DNA of 64,000 bases from Elusimicrobia bacterium UBA5214 (GTDB lineage: Bacteria; Elusimicrobiota; UBA5214), in the NCBI GenBank assembly GCA_002412545.1, contig DHVG01000013.1:157847-221846 (forward strand), written 5' to 3'. Below the pieces are notes generated by a model that was given only the letters and a program-made list of their open reading frames with translations, had not been told where the DNA came from and searched no databases. The position numbers and the translations under genes are program-made. Positions 18,210-27,274 of the stretch are shown here, in pieces (the stretch's first letter is position 1; the number at the start of each line of letters is the position of its first letter).

Positions 18210-19653
18210 TTTTCGTTCTTAAAACCTCTTTTACTGTCGAATAAACCTGTTCCGCCGAAATCATCCGCATACAATTAAAATGTCCCAAGGGACATTTCTT
18301 GCCCCCATGTAAACTGCAGGGACGGCAGGGTAAATCCACTTCTACTATCCGATGTTCTTCACCATAAGGATAAAAACCTAATTCTTTAGTTGTTGGACCA
18401 AAGATTGCTACTGTCGGTACTTTACTTGCTACCGCAATATGCATCGGACCAGAATCGTTGGTTAGAAAAATATTGCACCCGGAAATAAGTGCAATTAATT
18501 CTTTCAAATTAGTTTTCCCGGCTAAGTTAATTATTGGATAGTGAACTTTTTTTTCTATTTCTTCAGTTGAACCTGTATCTTCTTTCCCACCAAAAATAAT
18601 GACTTTCACTTTATCTCTCTCAATCAGCAAATCAATCACTTCAGCAAACCTTTCCGGTAACCATCGTTTTGTTGGCCAGACCGAACCCGGATTGATTCCA
18701 ACAATTAAATCCTTTTCGTCCAAATTATATTCATGGAGAAATTCCATTTTTGTATTTTCATCCACAGATATGGATAATTCTCCGGAATGACCTAATCTTT
18801 TTACTCCCAAAGGTTTCAACAATTCTAAATTTCGTTCTGCATCGTGTATTCGCCAATCAAAAGGTACAAGGTCAGTAAGAAATATTTTCCCTTCACTAGA
18901 AATAAAACCAATCCGTCTGGGGATACCCGCTAACCAAACTAGTAATGCACTACGAAAAGAACGATGTGGTAAAATCGCAAGGTCAAAATTTTCTTTTTTA
19001 ATTTTTTTTACTAACCGGAAAAAAGGTAATAGACCTTTTTCTTTGTTTCGTTTATCGTAAACAATTAAGTTATTTACTTCTGGTGATTGAGCAAAAATTT
19101 CTTTTATTTCTGGAGTAGAAAGAACAGTAAGAAGAGCATCCGGAAAATTTTCTTTAGTTTCTCTCAGGAGAAGTGTAGTCAAAACTGCATCACCAAGATA
19201 CGCAGTTTGAATAATGAACACCCGTAAACCTGCTTTAACCGTGAGTTGGTTCAAAACATCTAAATAGCGTTCAACTGTATGTTTTTTTAATTCTTCCGTG
19301 CGTTTTTTACCATAGACCAAAAGATACCGCGCACGGATTGCTTTATTATATTTAATTTTCTTTTTCACTTTAGAAAAGAAACGAATAAGATTACTCCGCA
19401 GATTATTATGTAAATCAATTAATAAATCATATTTTCCCGCATTTATCATTCGGATATAAAAAAGTAATCCTTTATCCTGTTCAAAGGGTATAATTTCATC
19501 TAAATAAGGATTATTTTCAAAAAGAGGAACGAATTCTTTCTTCACCAAAAGAGTAATTCTTGCTTCCGGGAAGAGTTGTTTCAAATTTTGATAGACCGGG
19601 GTAGTTAATACTAAATCACCAAGTGAACTGAGACGAATAATTAATATTTTCAT
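18196..19653 (-). CDS. One-and-a-half-copy GT9 heptosyltransferase (waaF-like)
   Basis: At 485 residues this is about 140 longer than the family. Residues 1-138 are a full GT9 N-terminal lobe beginning MKILIIRLSSLGDLVLTTP and ending in HTVERYLDVLNQL. At residue 143 a second N-terminal lobe begins, LRVFIIQTAYLGDAVLTTL, followed by a complete enzyme with GINPGSVWPTKRWLPERFA and FLTNDSGPMHIAVA, typical of heptosyltransferase II. The first lobe lacks its catalytic partner lobe. It may be a remnant of a tandem pair fused by deletion, or a regulatory or dimer-like lobe. Cysteines CRPC and C-PLGHFNC lie near the end. Confidence 0.87.
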   Translation of the reverse strand: MKILIIRLSSLGDLVLTTPVYQNLKQLFPEARITLLVKKEFVPLFENNPYLDEIIPFEQDKGLLFYIRMINAGKYDLLIDLHNNLRSNLIRFFSKVKKKIKYNKAIRARYLLVYGKKRTEELKKHTVERYLDVLNQLTVKAGLRVFIIQTAYLGDAVLTTLLLRETKENFPDALLTVLSTPEIKEIFAQSPEVNNLIVYDKRNKEKGLLPFFRLVKKIKKENFDLAILPHRSFRSALLVWLAGIPRRIGFISSEGKIFLTDLVPFDWRIHDAERNLELLKPLGVKRLGHSGELSISVDENTKMEFLHEYNLDEKDLIVGINPGSVWPTKRWLPERFAEVIDLLIERDKVKVIIFGGKEDTGSTEEIEKKVHYPIINLAGKTNLKELIALISGCNIFLTNDSGPMHIAVASKVPTVAIFGPTTKELGFYPYGEEHRIVEVDLPCRPCSLHGGKKCPLGHFNCMRMISAEQVYSTVKEVLRTKNAYK

Positions 19654-19668
19654 CTAAATAAGATTACA

Positions 19669-19745
19669 GTAATTTAGAAAAACCGATTACAGCGATTAAA
19701 CTTTATTGGTTTATCATTGTAATCGTTGTTCACAATCGTTGTAAT
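19669..19745. repeat. Intergenic GATTACA-type repeats running into the end of kdtA
   Basis: Repeated units of GATTACAN(C/T)GATT in the 60-bp gap and in the last ten codons of kdtA. Equivalent units occur at 42290-42368 and 52185-52285. Confidence 0.8.
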
Positions 19746-21021
19746 CAAGCAGTTTCTTAATTAATTCAATATTTTTTTCTACTGCACTTTCTTCATTTCT
19801 TACTGCTTGTAAAGCGTTAATCCCAATTTTTTCTCGGAGAGCAGGAGAACCAAGTAAATTCAAAATTTGTAGTTTCAGTTCTTCACTATTTTTAACCTGT
19901 ATTGCGGCTGAAGCAGAAAGCAATCTCTCAACTATTTCCTGGAAACTTTCCACATAAGGTCCAAAGATTACTGGTTTGCCCAATGCGGCGGGTTCAAAGA
20001 TATTATGTCCTCCTTGAGGAACTAAACTACCACCAATAAAAACAATAGTAGCTAAGGCATAAGCATTCATTAGTTCACCGTAAGTATCCCATAAAATACA
20101 GTTTATAGTTGATAGTTCATAGTTAATAGTTAAACTGCTTTTACGGAGGAAAGAAATATTTCTTTGTTTAAGCAAGTTTTCAATTTCGGGAATCCGTTCT
20201 AAATGGCGGAGAGCGAGAATAAGTTTCAAATTCGGATATTTCTTTAAAACTTCTAAATAAACTTCAAGGATAATTTCTTCTTCACCTTCTCTTGTGCTTC
20301 CACAAACCCAGACCACCTCCTCAGGTTTAAAACCCAACCTCTTGAAATTGGTGACTGGGTGAATGGGTGACTGGGTGACTGCGTCATATTTCATATTCCC
20401 GGTTATTTTCACCTTCTCTCTCGGTGCACCTAAGGCAATAATCCTTTCTCCATCAGTATTCTCACGCATAGCAAAAAAGTCAATGTATGACAAAACTTCA
20501 CAAATAAAAGGATAAAAGATTTTATACCGTTGATAACTTTTATTTGAGATACGTCCATTAACTAAAACAATTTTTGCTCCAAATATTTTTGTTTGCTGGA
20601 TAAAATTAGGCCAAATTTCACTTTCAATCAGAATCAATAAAGCCGGTTTTATAAAAGACAATATCTTCCTTATCGCCCATTTAAAATCTAAAGGTAAATA
20701 AATTACCAAGTCAGTTAAATTTTCTTTTTTCGCTAATTCCCTACCCGTCGGAGTAACCGTAGAAAGAAGAATCATTTTTTCTGGAAAAATTTTTCGCAAA
20801 CCGATAATTAAATTTGTTGCGGTTCTAACTTCACCTACTGAAGCAGCATGTATCCACAACCAATCTTTTGACTGATTAATTTTTTTCTTTATCTCTGAAG
20901 GAAAAAATCCCAAACGTTGGCTAAAATCAGAAAAGATTTGTCCTTTGTACTCAAAAAAATAAAAAAAGAAAATAAAAGGGAAACTGAGATAAAGCAGTAG
21001 TTTGTAAAACAAGTAATACAT
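19714..21021 (-). CDS. waaA: Kdo transferase
   Basis: WaaA/KdtA transfers Kdo from CMP-Kdo to lipid A precursor on the inner membrane. The 435 residues begin with a membrane anchor, then WIHAASVGEVRTATNLI with the catalytic Glu, LIESEIWPNF, NGRISNKSYQRY and, in the donor lobe, VFIGGSLVPQGGHN and EPAALGKPVIFGP. Two stretches are repeat-encoded: LTINYELSTIN (20101-20135) and TQSPIHPVTN (20350-20385). The last ten residues, DYNDCEQRLQ, also come from an intergenic repeat, which supplies the stop codon. Confidence 0.95.
   Translation of the reverse strand: MYYLFYKLLLYLSFPFIFFFYFFEYKGQIFSDFSQRLGFFPSEIKKKINQSKDWLWIHAASVGEVRTATNLIIGLRKIFPEKMILLSTVTPTGRELAKKENLTDLVIYLPLDFKWAIRKILSFIKPALLILIESEIWPNFIQQTKIFGAKIVLVNGRISNKSYQRYKIFYPFICEVLSYIDFFAMRENTDGERIIALGAPREKVKITGNMKYDAVTQSPIHPVTNFKRLGFKPEEVVWVCGSTREGEEEIILEVYLEVLKKYPNLKLILALRHLERIPEIENLLKQRNISFLRKSSLTINYELSTINCILWDTYGELMNAYALATIVFIGGSLVPQGGHNIFEPAALGKPVIFGPYVESFQEIVERLLSASAAIQVKNSEELKLQILNLLGSPALREKIGINALQAVRNEESAVEKNIELIKKLLDYNDCEQRLQ
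20101..20135. repeat. In-frame tandem repeat in waaA (unit ATAGTT(G/C/A))
   Basis: Five units of TATAGTT/GATAGTT/CATAGTT/AATAGTT encode LTINYELSTIN. The same type of unit recurs in the PorV-like signal peptide at 48031-48060. Confidence 0.85.
20350..20385. repeat. In-frame tandem repeat in waaA (unit GGTGACT)
   Basis: Units of GGTGACT/GGTGAAT encode TQSPIHPVTN between two conserved blocks of the Kdo transferase. Confidence 0.85.
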
Positions 21022-21023
21022 TC

Positions 21024-21665
21024 TTAGATAGGTAATTTTACTAAACGGTCAGCTTCCTGAGTAATTGAATTAATTTCTTTTTCTAATTGGCTTATTTTAT
21101 CTTTCCAACGATCCCCTTTTTTGACTTCAATCGGGTTGCCGTAAATTACTACTACACGATTAAAGGGGAAAGGCAATAGATATTCATCCCAACTGTGAGG
21201 AATAATCTTTTTATATCTTGCCGAACTACTTAAAGGCACAATCACGCTACCGGTTAACTGTGCTAAATAGATTGCTCCTGGTTTTACTTCATAAACTGGA
21301 CCTTGAGGGCCATCAACTGCAAAAGCTGCATCTCTACCTGTTTCAATCTTTTCTGCAATTTTTCTTGTTGCACTAAGCCAACCACGACTACTTGAACCTC
21401 GGATACAAAAATAACCAAACTTAGAAAGTATCCCCGTCTGGAGAGCACCGTCACGAGAAAGACTAGTCATAATTGTAATTCCTTGGAGTCGGTGAGTGTA
21501 AACCAGAAGAAACTGTCGTCCATGCCAGAAACTGTAAATAACATTTTTTCCATTTTCTTTTATCCTTTTAACAATTTCGTAATTGATGGTTTTTATTCTT
21601 GATGTTTTTCCGACAAATTGAATAAACAACCAAGCTAACCAAGAAAGGATATATTCTTTAATCAC
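21024..21665 (-). CDS. DUF374 lysophospholipid acyltransferase-like protein
   Basis: DUF374 proteins are LPLAT-fold enzymes that often sit next to waaA. FWHGRQFLLVY carries the HX-type His, MTSLSRDGALQTGIL the Asp region, RGSSSRGW a substrate loop and AVDGPQGPVYEVKPGA the diagnostic DGPxGP motif. I chose the GTG at 21665, which overlaps the upstream stop by eight bases and gives the usual ~213 residues beginning MIKEYILSWLAWLF; a TTG at 21761 would overlap by 104 bp. A role in lipid A or phospholipid acylation is inferred. Confidence 0.88.
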   Translation of the reverse strand: MIKEYILSWLAWLFIQFVGKTSRIKTINYEIVKRIKENGKNVIYSFWHGRQFLLVYTHRLQGITIMTSLSRDGALQTGILSKFGYFCIRGSSSRGWLSATRKIAEKIETGRDAAFAVDGPQGPVYEVKPGAIYLAQLTGSVIVPLSSSARYKKIIPHSWDEYLLPFPFNRVVVIYGNPIEVKKGDRWKDKISQLEKEINSITQEADRLVKLPI

Positions 21666-22236
21666 TTTTTTTTGTTTTAATTTTTTTCTTAGATAACCAA
21701 GGAATAAATCCGCCACAGAAACCAATTTGCTCACCAATAATATTTTCTTTTCCCAAACCAAGTCGATTAAAATCTATTAACTTAAAAATTTTTCTTGTTT
21801 TTTCATCTATCGGTAAATCTACATTCATACCAAGTAGATAATTTTCTTTTTTTGCCTCTTCATTAACCAAACGATAAACAAAACGTCTTGCCTGTTCTTG
21901 AGCACTTTCAATGATTGCTTGATAAATTTCTGCTTGGTCTCCTTTCATAAATTTTGTTTTTTCACCTAAAACTATTACATAAATAGTTAAAGATACACAA
22001 TTATCTTTCTCACTATCATCAGAAAAAAATCCTTTTGGGCTTAACCGAGGAAAGATTTGTTCAGGCTTAAATGTTTCGTAGACAGTTGCGGGAAGGAGTA
22101 ATTTCTCTACTTCTTCAATTTTTTCGCTAATTATCTTTTTAATTTCTGGAAGAATTTCCGCATAACTTTTTTCTTTCAGTTTCTTCTCTACCAAGTACGG
22201 ACTTATCTTTAATTTGAATTTTTTTATCTTTTTCAC
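21658..22236 (-). CDS. Uncharacterised protein, possibly MetH-activation-domain-like
   Basis: A soluble 192-residue protein that starts in an ATGA overlap with the end of secF. The N-terminal half (residues 10-60) is helical and Lys/Glu-rich. The middle block, VSLTIYVIVLGEKTKFMKGD then AEIYQAIIESAQEQARRFVY, with a later GFCGGFIPW, has the rhythm of the cobalamin-dependent methionine synthase activation domain, but the resemblance is weak and by eye only. I cannot assign a reaction. The tail is very Lys-rich. Confidence 0.6.
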   Translation of the reverse strand: MKKIKKFKLKISPYLVEKKLKEKSYAEILPEIKKIISEKIEEVEKLLLPATVYETFKPEQIFPRLSPKGFFSDDSEKDNCVSLTIYVIVLGEKTKFMKGDQAEIYQAIIESAQEQARRFVYRLVNEEAKKENYLLGMNVDLPIDEKTRKIFKLIDFNRLGLGKENIIGEQIGFCGGFIPWLSKKKIKTKKSD

Positions 22237-23141
22237 TTTTTATTCATTGTCTTTTTTCTTATTTCCCATTCGTAGACTAAAGGTGCAGCAACAAAAATAG
22301 TTGAATAACTACCGACAACCACACCAAATAGTAACGCAAAAGAAAAATCATGAATTACTTTACCACCGAAAAAGAAAAGTGCCAAAAGAATAAGAAATAC
22401 AGTCAAAGAAGTAATAACTGTCCGAGAAAGTGTTTCGTTAACACTAAAATTAATTAATTCCCCTAAAGAAAGATTGCGTCGTAAATGTAAATTTTCTCTC
22501 ATTCGGTCAAAGATTACTATGGTATCATTTATAGAATATCCGGCTAAAGTTAAAAGTGCAGAAATTACTAATATTGTTACTTCTCTATTAAGTAGAGAAA
22601 AAATACCTAAAGTAACAAATACATCATGTGCCAAAGCAAGAACTCCAGCGGTACCCCAAACACCAGATTTGAATCGGAAAGCGACATAAATAACTATTCC
22701 TAATAAAGAGAACAGGATTGCTAAACCAGCACGTTTGACTAAGTGTCTGCCAATAGCTGGACCCACATATTCACTACGTTCGATTTCAAAATATTTCTCA
22801 TCAAAATTTTGAATGAGCGATTCCCGCAATTTTCCAATTATTTCTGCTTCATCCTGACTGGTTAATTTTGTTCTAATGAGTATACTGTGATGATAGGGAA
22901 AACTCTGCAATTCGGAGATACTTATCCCTTGGTCAGCAAATATTTTTCGTAATTGTTCCAAAGGAGGAAGTTCTTTAAATTTTATCTCAGTCAATGTACC
23001 TCCAGTAAAATCAATACCTAAACGCGGTCCTCCCTTAAGAATTAGAGAAAGAGCGCCCAGGAGAATCGCTCCCCCGGAAATAGCAAAGAAAATGTATCTT
23101 TTACCTATAAAATCAATTTTGGTCTGCTTAAAAAATTTCAT
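22233..23141 (-). CDS. secF: Protein translocase subunit SecF
   Basis: 302 residues, normal length. After the first helix, RLGIDFTGGTLTEIKF is the conserved SecF box; a periplasmic loop with YVGPAIGRHL follows, then five helices with SINDTIVIFDRMRENL and ETLSRTVITSLTVFL, the SecDF membrane motifs. With SecD and YajC it forms the accessory complex that uses proton flow to pull secreted proteins across the inner membrane. It lies seven bases after secD. Confidence 0.97.
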   Translation of the reverse strand: MKFFKQTKIDFIGKRYIFFAISGGAILLGALSLILKGGPRLGIDFTGGTLTEIKFKELPPLEQLRKIFADQGISISELQSFPYHHSILIRTKLTSQDEAEIIGKLRESLIQNFDEKYFEIERSEYVGPAIGRHLVKRAGLAILFSLLGIVIYVAFRFKSGVWGTAGVLALAHDVFVTLGIFSLLNREVTILVISALLTLAGYSINDTIVIFDRMRENLHLRRNLSLGELINFSVNETLSRTVITSLTVFLILLALFFFGGKVIHDFSFALLFGVVVGSYSTIFVAAPLVYEWEIRKKTMNKK

Positions 23142-23148
23142 TTCCTTC

Positions 23149-24573
23149 TCAAATACTTAAATGTTTAATTGTCCTCTCCGTAAGTGTATATTCATAAATG
23201 GTCCTGGTTACCACAATGGCAGTAAACATACTAATGACGATTCCTAAAGTAAGCGTTACCGCAAAACCTCTAACCGGTCCAGTCCCAAATTGAAAAAGAA
23301 AGAGAGCCGCAATCAAAGTAGTGAGATTAGAATCAACGATTGCTGAAAAAGCTTTTGAGTATCCCAAATCTATCGCTACCCGTACAGTTTTACCCAGTTC
23401 CAATTCTTCACGGATACGCTCAAAAATCAGTACATTGGCATCTACCGCCATACCCAAGGAAAGAATAATTCCCGCAATTCCCGGCAGAGTCAAAGTTGCT
23501 CGTAAATATGCCATTGCTCCTAAAAGTAAAATAAAATTCATTAAAAGTGCGATATCAGCAATTAGCCCGGAAAGATGGTAATAAACAACAATGAAAACGA
23601 ATACAAACAAACATCCAAGAATTGATGCTTGTATTCCCTGTTGGATAGAATCTTCACCTAAAGAAGGACCAATAGTTCGCTCTTCAATAATTTTTAAAGG
23701 TGCGGGTAAAGCGCCACTTCGCAGAACAATCGCTAAATTTTTAGCTTCTTCCAGAGTAAAATTTCCTTCAATAATGGCGTTCCCATCAGGTATTCTTGTC
23801 CGAATTACTGGTGCTGATTGAACAATATTATCAAGAACAATGGCTAAATTCCTTCCTACATTCAAACCAGTAGTTTGGGCAAAAATTTTTGCCCCCTCTT
23901 TATTAAACTTTAATCCCACATAAGGAAACCCGTATTCACCACCAATTTCCACTTTCACCTTATCACCAATTAAGTAAGCACCGCTAATTTCCGGTGTCGA
24001 TTTCAATAAATAATAACTTCCCTTACCGGGTAATAGAACATAGCCGGTAGGAATTAGTGTTTTCAATTCTTCTTGTATCCTAGGTAGTTCTTCCCAAGAA
24101 AGATTAAGTTCCCTTATCTTTTCGGCAATTTTGCTAATTGCACCACTATTATCCACAAGACGAAATTCTAAAAGTGCTGTTTTCCCAATTATTTCTTTCA
24201 CTCGTTCTGGTTCCCTTACTCCTGGCAGTTGTAAAGCAATCCATTTCTCACCCTGTCGGACAATCATCGGTTCGGCTACACCAAACTGGTCAATTCGGTT
24301 ACGAATAACCTCTAAAGCACGGTCAACCGCATCAGAAACGGATGTTCCCGGCTCCAGTTTCATTGTATCTACTTCCAAAACTAAATGCATACCACCACGC
24401 AAATCTAAACCTAAATTCAAAATTTTATTTAATATTTTATCTTTACTCTTTTCACGCTGAATCCGTTCACTTAAAGGTAAACGATACCAAGTATAAGTGG
24501 GATAAAGGAGATAAACCGATAACGCTAAAATACCTAAAATAAGAAATATTTTTATTTTTAATGAAGTGGACAT
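23149..24573 (-). CDS. secD: Protein translocase subunit SecD
   Basis: 474 residues, shorter than E. coli SecD but usual for many phyla. LGLDLRGGMHLVLEVD is the D1 box, LLEFRLVDNSG and RNLAIVLDN lie in the large periplasmic domain, and the C-terminal six helices hold GMAVDANVLIFERIREEL with the conserved Asp used in proton transfer. It starts after yajC with a 17-bp gap, and the order yajC-secD-secF is the common one. Confidence 0.97.
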   Translation of the reverse strand: MSTSLKIKIFLILGILALSVYLLYPTYTWYRLPLSERIQREKSKDKILNKILNLGLDLRGGMHLVLEVDTMKLEPGTSVSDAVDRALEVIRNRIDQFGVAEPMIVRQGEKWIALQLPGVREPERVKEIIGKTALLEFRLVDNSGAISKIAEKIRELNLSWEELPRIQEELKTLIPTGYVLLPGKGSYYLLKSTPEISGAYLIGDKVKVEIGGEYGFPYVGLKFNKEGAKIFAQTTGLNVGRNLAIVLDNIVQSAPVIRTRIPDGNAIIEGNFTLEEAKNLAIVLRSGALPAPLKIIEERTIGPSLGEDSIQQGIQASILGCLFVFVFIVVYYHLSGLIADIALLMNFILLLGAMAYLRATLTLPGIAGIILSLGMAVDANVLIFERIREELELGKTVRVAIDLGYSKAFSAIVDSNLTTLIAALFLFQFGTGPVRGFAVTLTLGIVISMFTAIVVTRTIYEYTLTERTIKHLSI

Positions 24574-24590
24574 CTTAGTTAATTTGGTGA

Positions 24591-24923
24591 TTAAGTGGTT
24601 GCCTGTTCCTCTGAACCGATAACTTCCGCTACTGCCGAACGGGTAAGTTCTATTTTTATTTCTTCAGCAATTTTTACTTCTAAAATATTCCCTTTAAGAT
24701 TAACAATTGTCCCGTATATTCCGCCATTAGTCAGAATACGGTCACCTTTTTTCAACTCCCGTAACAGTTTTTGATGTTCGCGCATCTTTTTCTGCTGTGG
24801 ACGGATAAGTAAAAAATAAAAAATAACAAAAATCAAAATCAAAGGAAAAAAACTGGTAAACATTCCGGCACCGGGTGAAACCGGTTGACTACCCTGGGCA
24901 AAAAGAAAATTAAACATTGACAA
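24591..24923 (-). CDS. yajC: Preprotein translocase subunit YajC
   Basis: A 110-residue single-pass protein. The helix FFPLILIFVIFYFLLIRPQQ followed by KKMREHQKLL and GDRILTNGGIYGTIV is diagnostic. It associates with SecDF. A strong AGGAGG ribosome site lies just upstream of the ATG, after repeat-rich DNA that also closes tgt. Confidence 0.96.
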   Translation of the reverse strand: MSMFNFLFAQGSQPVSPGAGMFTSFFPLILIFVIFYFLLIRPQQKKMREHQKLLRELKKGDRILTNGGIYGTIVNLKGNILEVKIAEEIKIELTRSAVAEVIGSEEQATT

Positions 24924-24929
24924 CCTCCT

Positions 24930-24990
24930 CTTCTCCCCTCACCTCATCAGACCCCTCCCTCAATTGGAAGAGGGTAGGAGTGAGGGTGAA
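24930..24990. repeat. CCCTCAC/CCCTC-type interspersed repeat at the end of tgt
   Basis: Alternating pyrimidine-rich units (TCACCTCATC, CCCCTCCCTCAATTGG, AGAGGGTAGGAGTGAGGG) forming an imperfect inverted repeat. The last eight to ten codons of tgt and its stop lie inside it. Confidence 0.75.
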
Positions 24991-26138
24991 TATTTATTAA
25001 GAAATTTTTTCTTTTCTTCTAAAAAGTTGCCTTTACCGATACTTTCCCTAATCAGATTCATTAATTTTACAAAAAAATATAGATTATGTAAAGTGTTTAA
25101 ACGCAATCCAAGTATTTCTCCCGCACGATACAGATGAAAAAGATAGGCACGGGTATAATTTCGGCATACGGGGCAGTTACATTCTTCGTCTAAAGGACGG
25201 AGGTCTTCACGGTAAATTGCATTCTTAATATTAATCTTCCCGGAATTAGTAAACAACTGTCCATTACGTGCATTACGCGTTGTCTGAACACAGTCAAACA
25301 TGTCAATACCCGATTCCACTGCTTCCCAAATATCTTCCGGTGTTCCTACACCCATTAGATAATGTGGATAATTTTCCGGGAGTAATGGGACGATTTCTTT
25401 AATTATTCTATACATTTCTTCTTTCGGTTCACCAACCGCTAATCCTCCTAAAGCATAACCATCAAAACCGATTTCTACCATTCTTAAGGCACTTTCTTTC
25501 CTTAAGTCCGCATACACTGACCCTTGAATTATACCAAATAGTTGTCGTTCCCCGCTGAACGCTGAACGCTGAACGCTGAACGTTTGTTTAGACCTTTTCG
25601 CCCAGTCTAAAGTAATCGCTAACGAATTTTTTGCATACTCATAACCACAAGGATAAGGCGTGCATTCATCAAAACACATCAGAATATCTGCCCCGAGAAC
25701 AATCTGGATTTCAACTGATTTTTCCGGAGTAAAAAAATGTTCGCTACCGTCTAAAGGATAAGAGAACTTTACTCCCTCCGGTGTGATTTTCCGTAAACTA
25801 CCAGCAGTGGTTCTACAACCACTCAAACTGAAAACCTGGAATCCACCGGAATCGGTAAGTATTGCTCTATCCCAATTGATAAACTTATGTAACCCTCCAG
25901 CTTTCTTAATTACTTCCATTCCCGGACGGAAAAATAAATGGTAAGCATTCCCTTGGATAATTTCAACCTCTACCTGTTCCAACTCTTCTGAAGAAAGAGT
26001 TTTCACTGTCCCTTGTGTTCCTACCGGGATAAAAACTGGTGTTTTTATTTCTCCATGGGCAGTAAAAATCTTACCCGTCCGTGCTTCAGTTTCCTTATCC
26101 TTTTTAATAACCTCAAATTCCTTTTCCACAGATTTCAC
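24960..26138 (-). CDS. tgt: tRNA-guanine transglycosylase
   Basis: Tgt swaps guanine-34 for preQ1 in Asp, Asn, His and Tyr tRNAs. The 392 residues contain FIPVGTQGTVKTLS, ILTDSGGFQVFSLS with the catalytic/base-binding Asp, GSVYADLRKESA, GYALGGLAVGEP, FDCVQTTRNARNGQLFT with the nucleophile Asp, and the zinc ligands CNCPVC...YTRAYL...H. SVQRSAFS (25553-25582) is encoded by a GAACGCT tandem repeat inside a loop. The start is GTG at 26138 or 26129, both inside an ATCTGTG repeat, and the last residues, YSPSLLPSSN, come from another repeat. Confidence 0.95.
   Translation of the reverse strand: MKSVEKEFEVIKKDKETEARTGKIFTAHGEIKTPVFIPVGTQGTVKTLSSEELEQVEVEIIQGNAYHLFFRPGMEVIKKAGGLHKFINWDRAILTDSGGFQVFSLSGCRTTAGSLRKITPEGVKFSYPLDGSEHFFTPEKSVEIQIVLGADILMCFDECTPYPCGYEYAKNSLAITLDWAKRSKQTFSVQRSAFSGERQLFGIIQGSVYADLRKESALRMVEIGFDGYALGGLAVGEPKEEMYRIIKEIVPLLPENYPHYLMGVGTPEDIWEAVESGIDMFDCVQTTRNARNGQLFTNSGKINIKNAIYREDLRPLDEECNCPVCRNYTRAYLFHLYRAGEILGLRLNTLHNLYFFVKLMNLIRESIGKGNFLEEKKKFLNKYSPSLLPSSN
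25553..25582. repeat. In-frame tandem repeat in tgt (unit GCTGAAC)
   Basis: Four perfect copies of CGCTGAA, encoding SVQRSAFS between two conserved parts of tgt. Confidence 0.9.
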
Positions 26139-26168
26139 AGATTTTCACCACAGATTACACAGATTTTA
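26126..26168. repeat. ATCTGTG/AATCTGTG interspersed repeat at the start of tgt
   Basis: Units of CACAGATTN(T/A)CACAGATT. The GTG start codons of tgt fall inside the repeat on the minus strand. Confidence 0.8.
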
Positions 26169-26197
26169 ACTATCCACTATAAACTATCAACCATCAA

Positions 26198-27274
26198 CTA
26201 AATTATAAGCATCGCATCGCCGTAACTGTAGAAACGATATTTTTCTTTCTTCGCTTCCTCATAAAGTTGTAATATTTTTTCTCGTCCAGCAAAAGCAGAA
26301 ACTAAAATTAAATTCGTTGATTTCGGTAAATGAAAATTGGTAATCAGCGTATCCACAAGTTGAAATTGATAACCGGGGTAAATATAAGCATCAGTATATC
26401 CTTCACCCGGGTTAAGAATCCCATTTTTAACCTGCAATTCCAACACTCTTACCACTGAAGTACCACAAGCAATAATCTTTTTCTTCTTTTTTTTAGCCGA
26501 ATTGATTTCTTTTGTGGTATCCGTAGGAAGAAAAAAGTATTCTTTCTCCAAATTATGTTCACGGATATCCGCACTTTTTACCGGTTGAAAAGTTGCTGGA
26601 CCAATATGCAAAACAAGATAAACAATTTTCACTCCCCGGGCAGATAACTTTTCTAAAAGTTCTTTCGTAAAATGTAAACCGGCAGTCGGTGCCGCTACCG
26701 CTCCTTCTTCTTTAGCATATACGGTCTGGTATCTCTCCCTATCCAACATCCTCTCCGTTCTCCGTTCTCCCTGCCTCGCCGGCAGGCAGGCGTTTTCCGT
26801 TTCTTGCGCATTTCTCTTTATGTAGGGTGGTAAAGGCATTTCACCGATTTCTTTCCAATAAGCACGTGGTGTTGAACTAAACTCTAAAATTGAATAGTTT
26901 TTTTCTTTCCCTTTGAGTACTGCTTTCAAACTATGAGAAAAAAAAATTTCTTTGTTCACTGCAACCTGAGAATTAACCAACCCTTTCCATAATTTAGGAC
27001 TGATTTCTTCTAAAAGTAAAACTTCCACTTTACCACCGGTATCCTTTTTACCTTGTAATCTTGCCGGAATAACCTTGGTCCGGTTAAGCATTAAACAATC
27101 TCCCGGAGAAAAAAAATTAACTATTTCCGAAAAAATTCTATGCTCAATTCTATTTTCTTTCCGGTGATAAACCAAAAGCCGTGATTTATCTCTTTCGGCT
27201 GAAGGATACTGGGCAATCATTTCTTTCGGCAAAAAATAATCATAACTCTCTAATCTAAAATCTATTTTCCCCAT
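26198..27274 (-). CDS. queA: S-adenosylmethionine:tRNA ribosyltransferase-isomerase
   Basis: QueA turns tRNA-bound preQ1 into epoxyqueuosine using the ribosyl part of SAM. YDYFLPKEMIAQYPSAERDK, MLNRTKVIPARLQGKK, YAKEEGAVAAPTAGLHFT, VYLVLHIGPATFQPV and NFHLPKSTNLILVSAFAGR are diagnostic. Between PPYIKRNAQ and YQTVYAKEEG about 25 extra residues (including ENACLPARQGERRTERM) replace the usual short loop; they are encoded by a palindromic and tandem repeat at 26751-26803. It lies between tgt and a gap with repeats. Confidence 0.95.
   Translation of the reverse strand: MGKIDFRLESYDYFLPKEMIAQYPSAERDKSRLLVYHRKENRIEHRIFSEIVNFFSPGDCLMLNRTKVIPARLQGKKDTGGKVEVLLLEEISPKLWKGLVNSQVAVNKEIFFSHSLKAVLKGKEKNYSILEFSSTPRAYWKEIGEMPLPPYIKRNAQETENACLPARQGERRTERMLDRERYQTVYAKEEGAVAAPTAGLHFTKELLEKLSARGVKIVYLVLHIGPATFQPVKSADIREHNLEKEYFFLPTDTTKEINSAKKKKKKIIACGTSVVRVLELQVKNGILNPGEGYTDAYIYPGYQFQLVDTLITNFHLPKSTNLILVSAFAGREKILQLYEEAKKEKYRFYSYGDAMLII
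26751..26803. repeat. Palindromic repeat inserted in frame in queA
   Basis: Tandem CTCTCCGTT/CTCCGTT units followed by the palindrome CCTGCCTCGCCGGCAGGCAGG. It encodes CLPARQGERRTER, a peptide I recognise from other candidate-phylum proteins carrying the same element. Confidence 0.85.
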
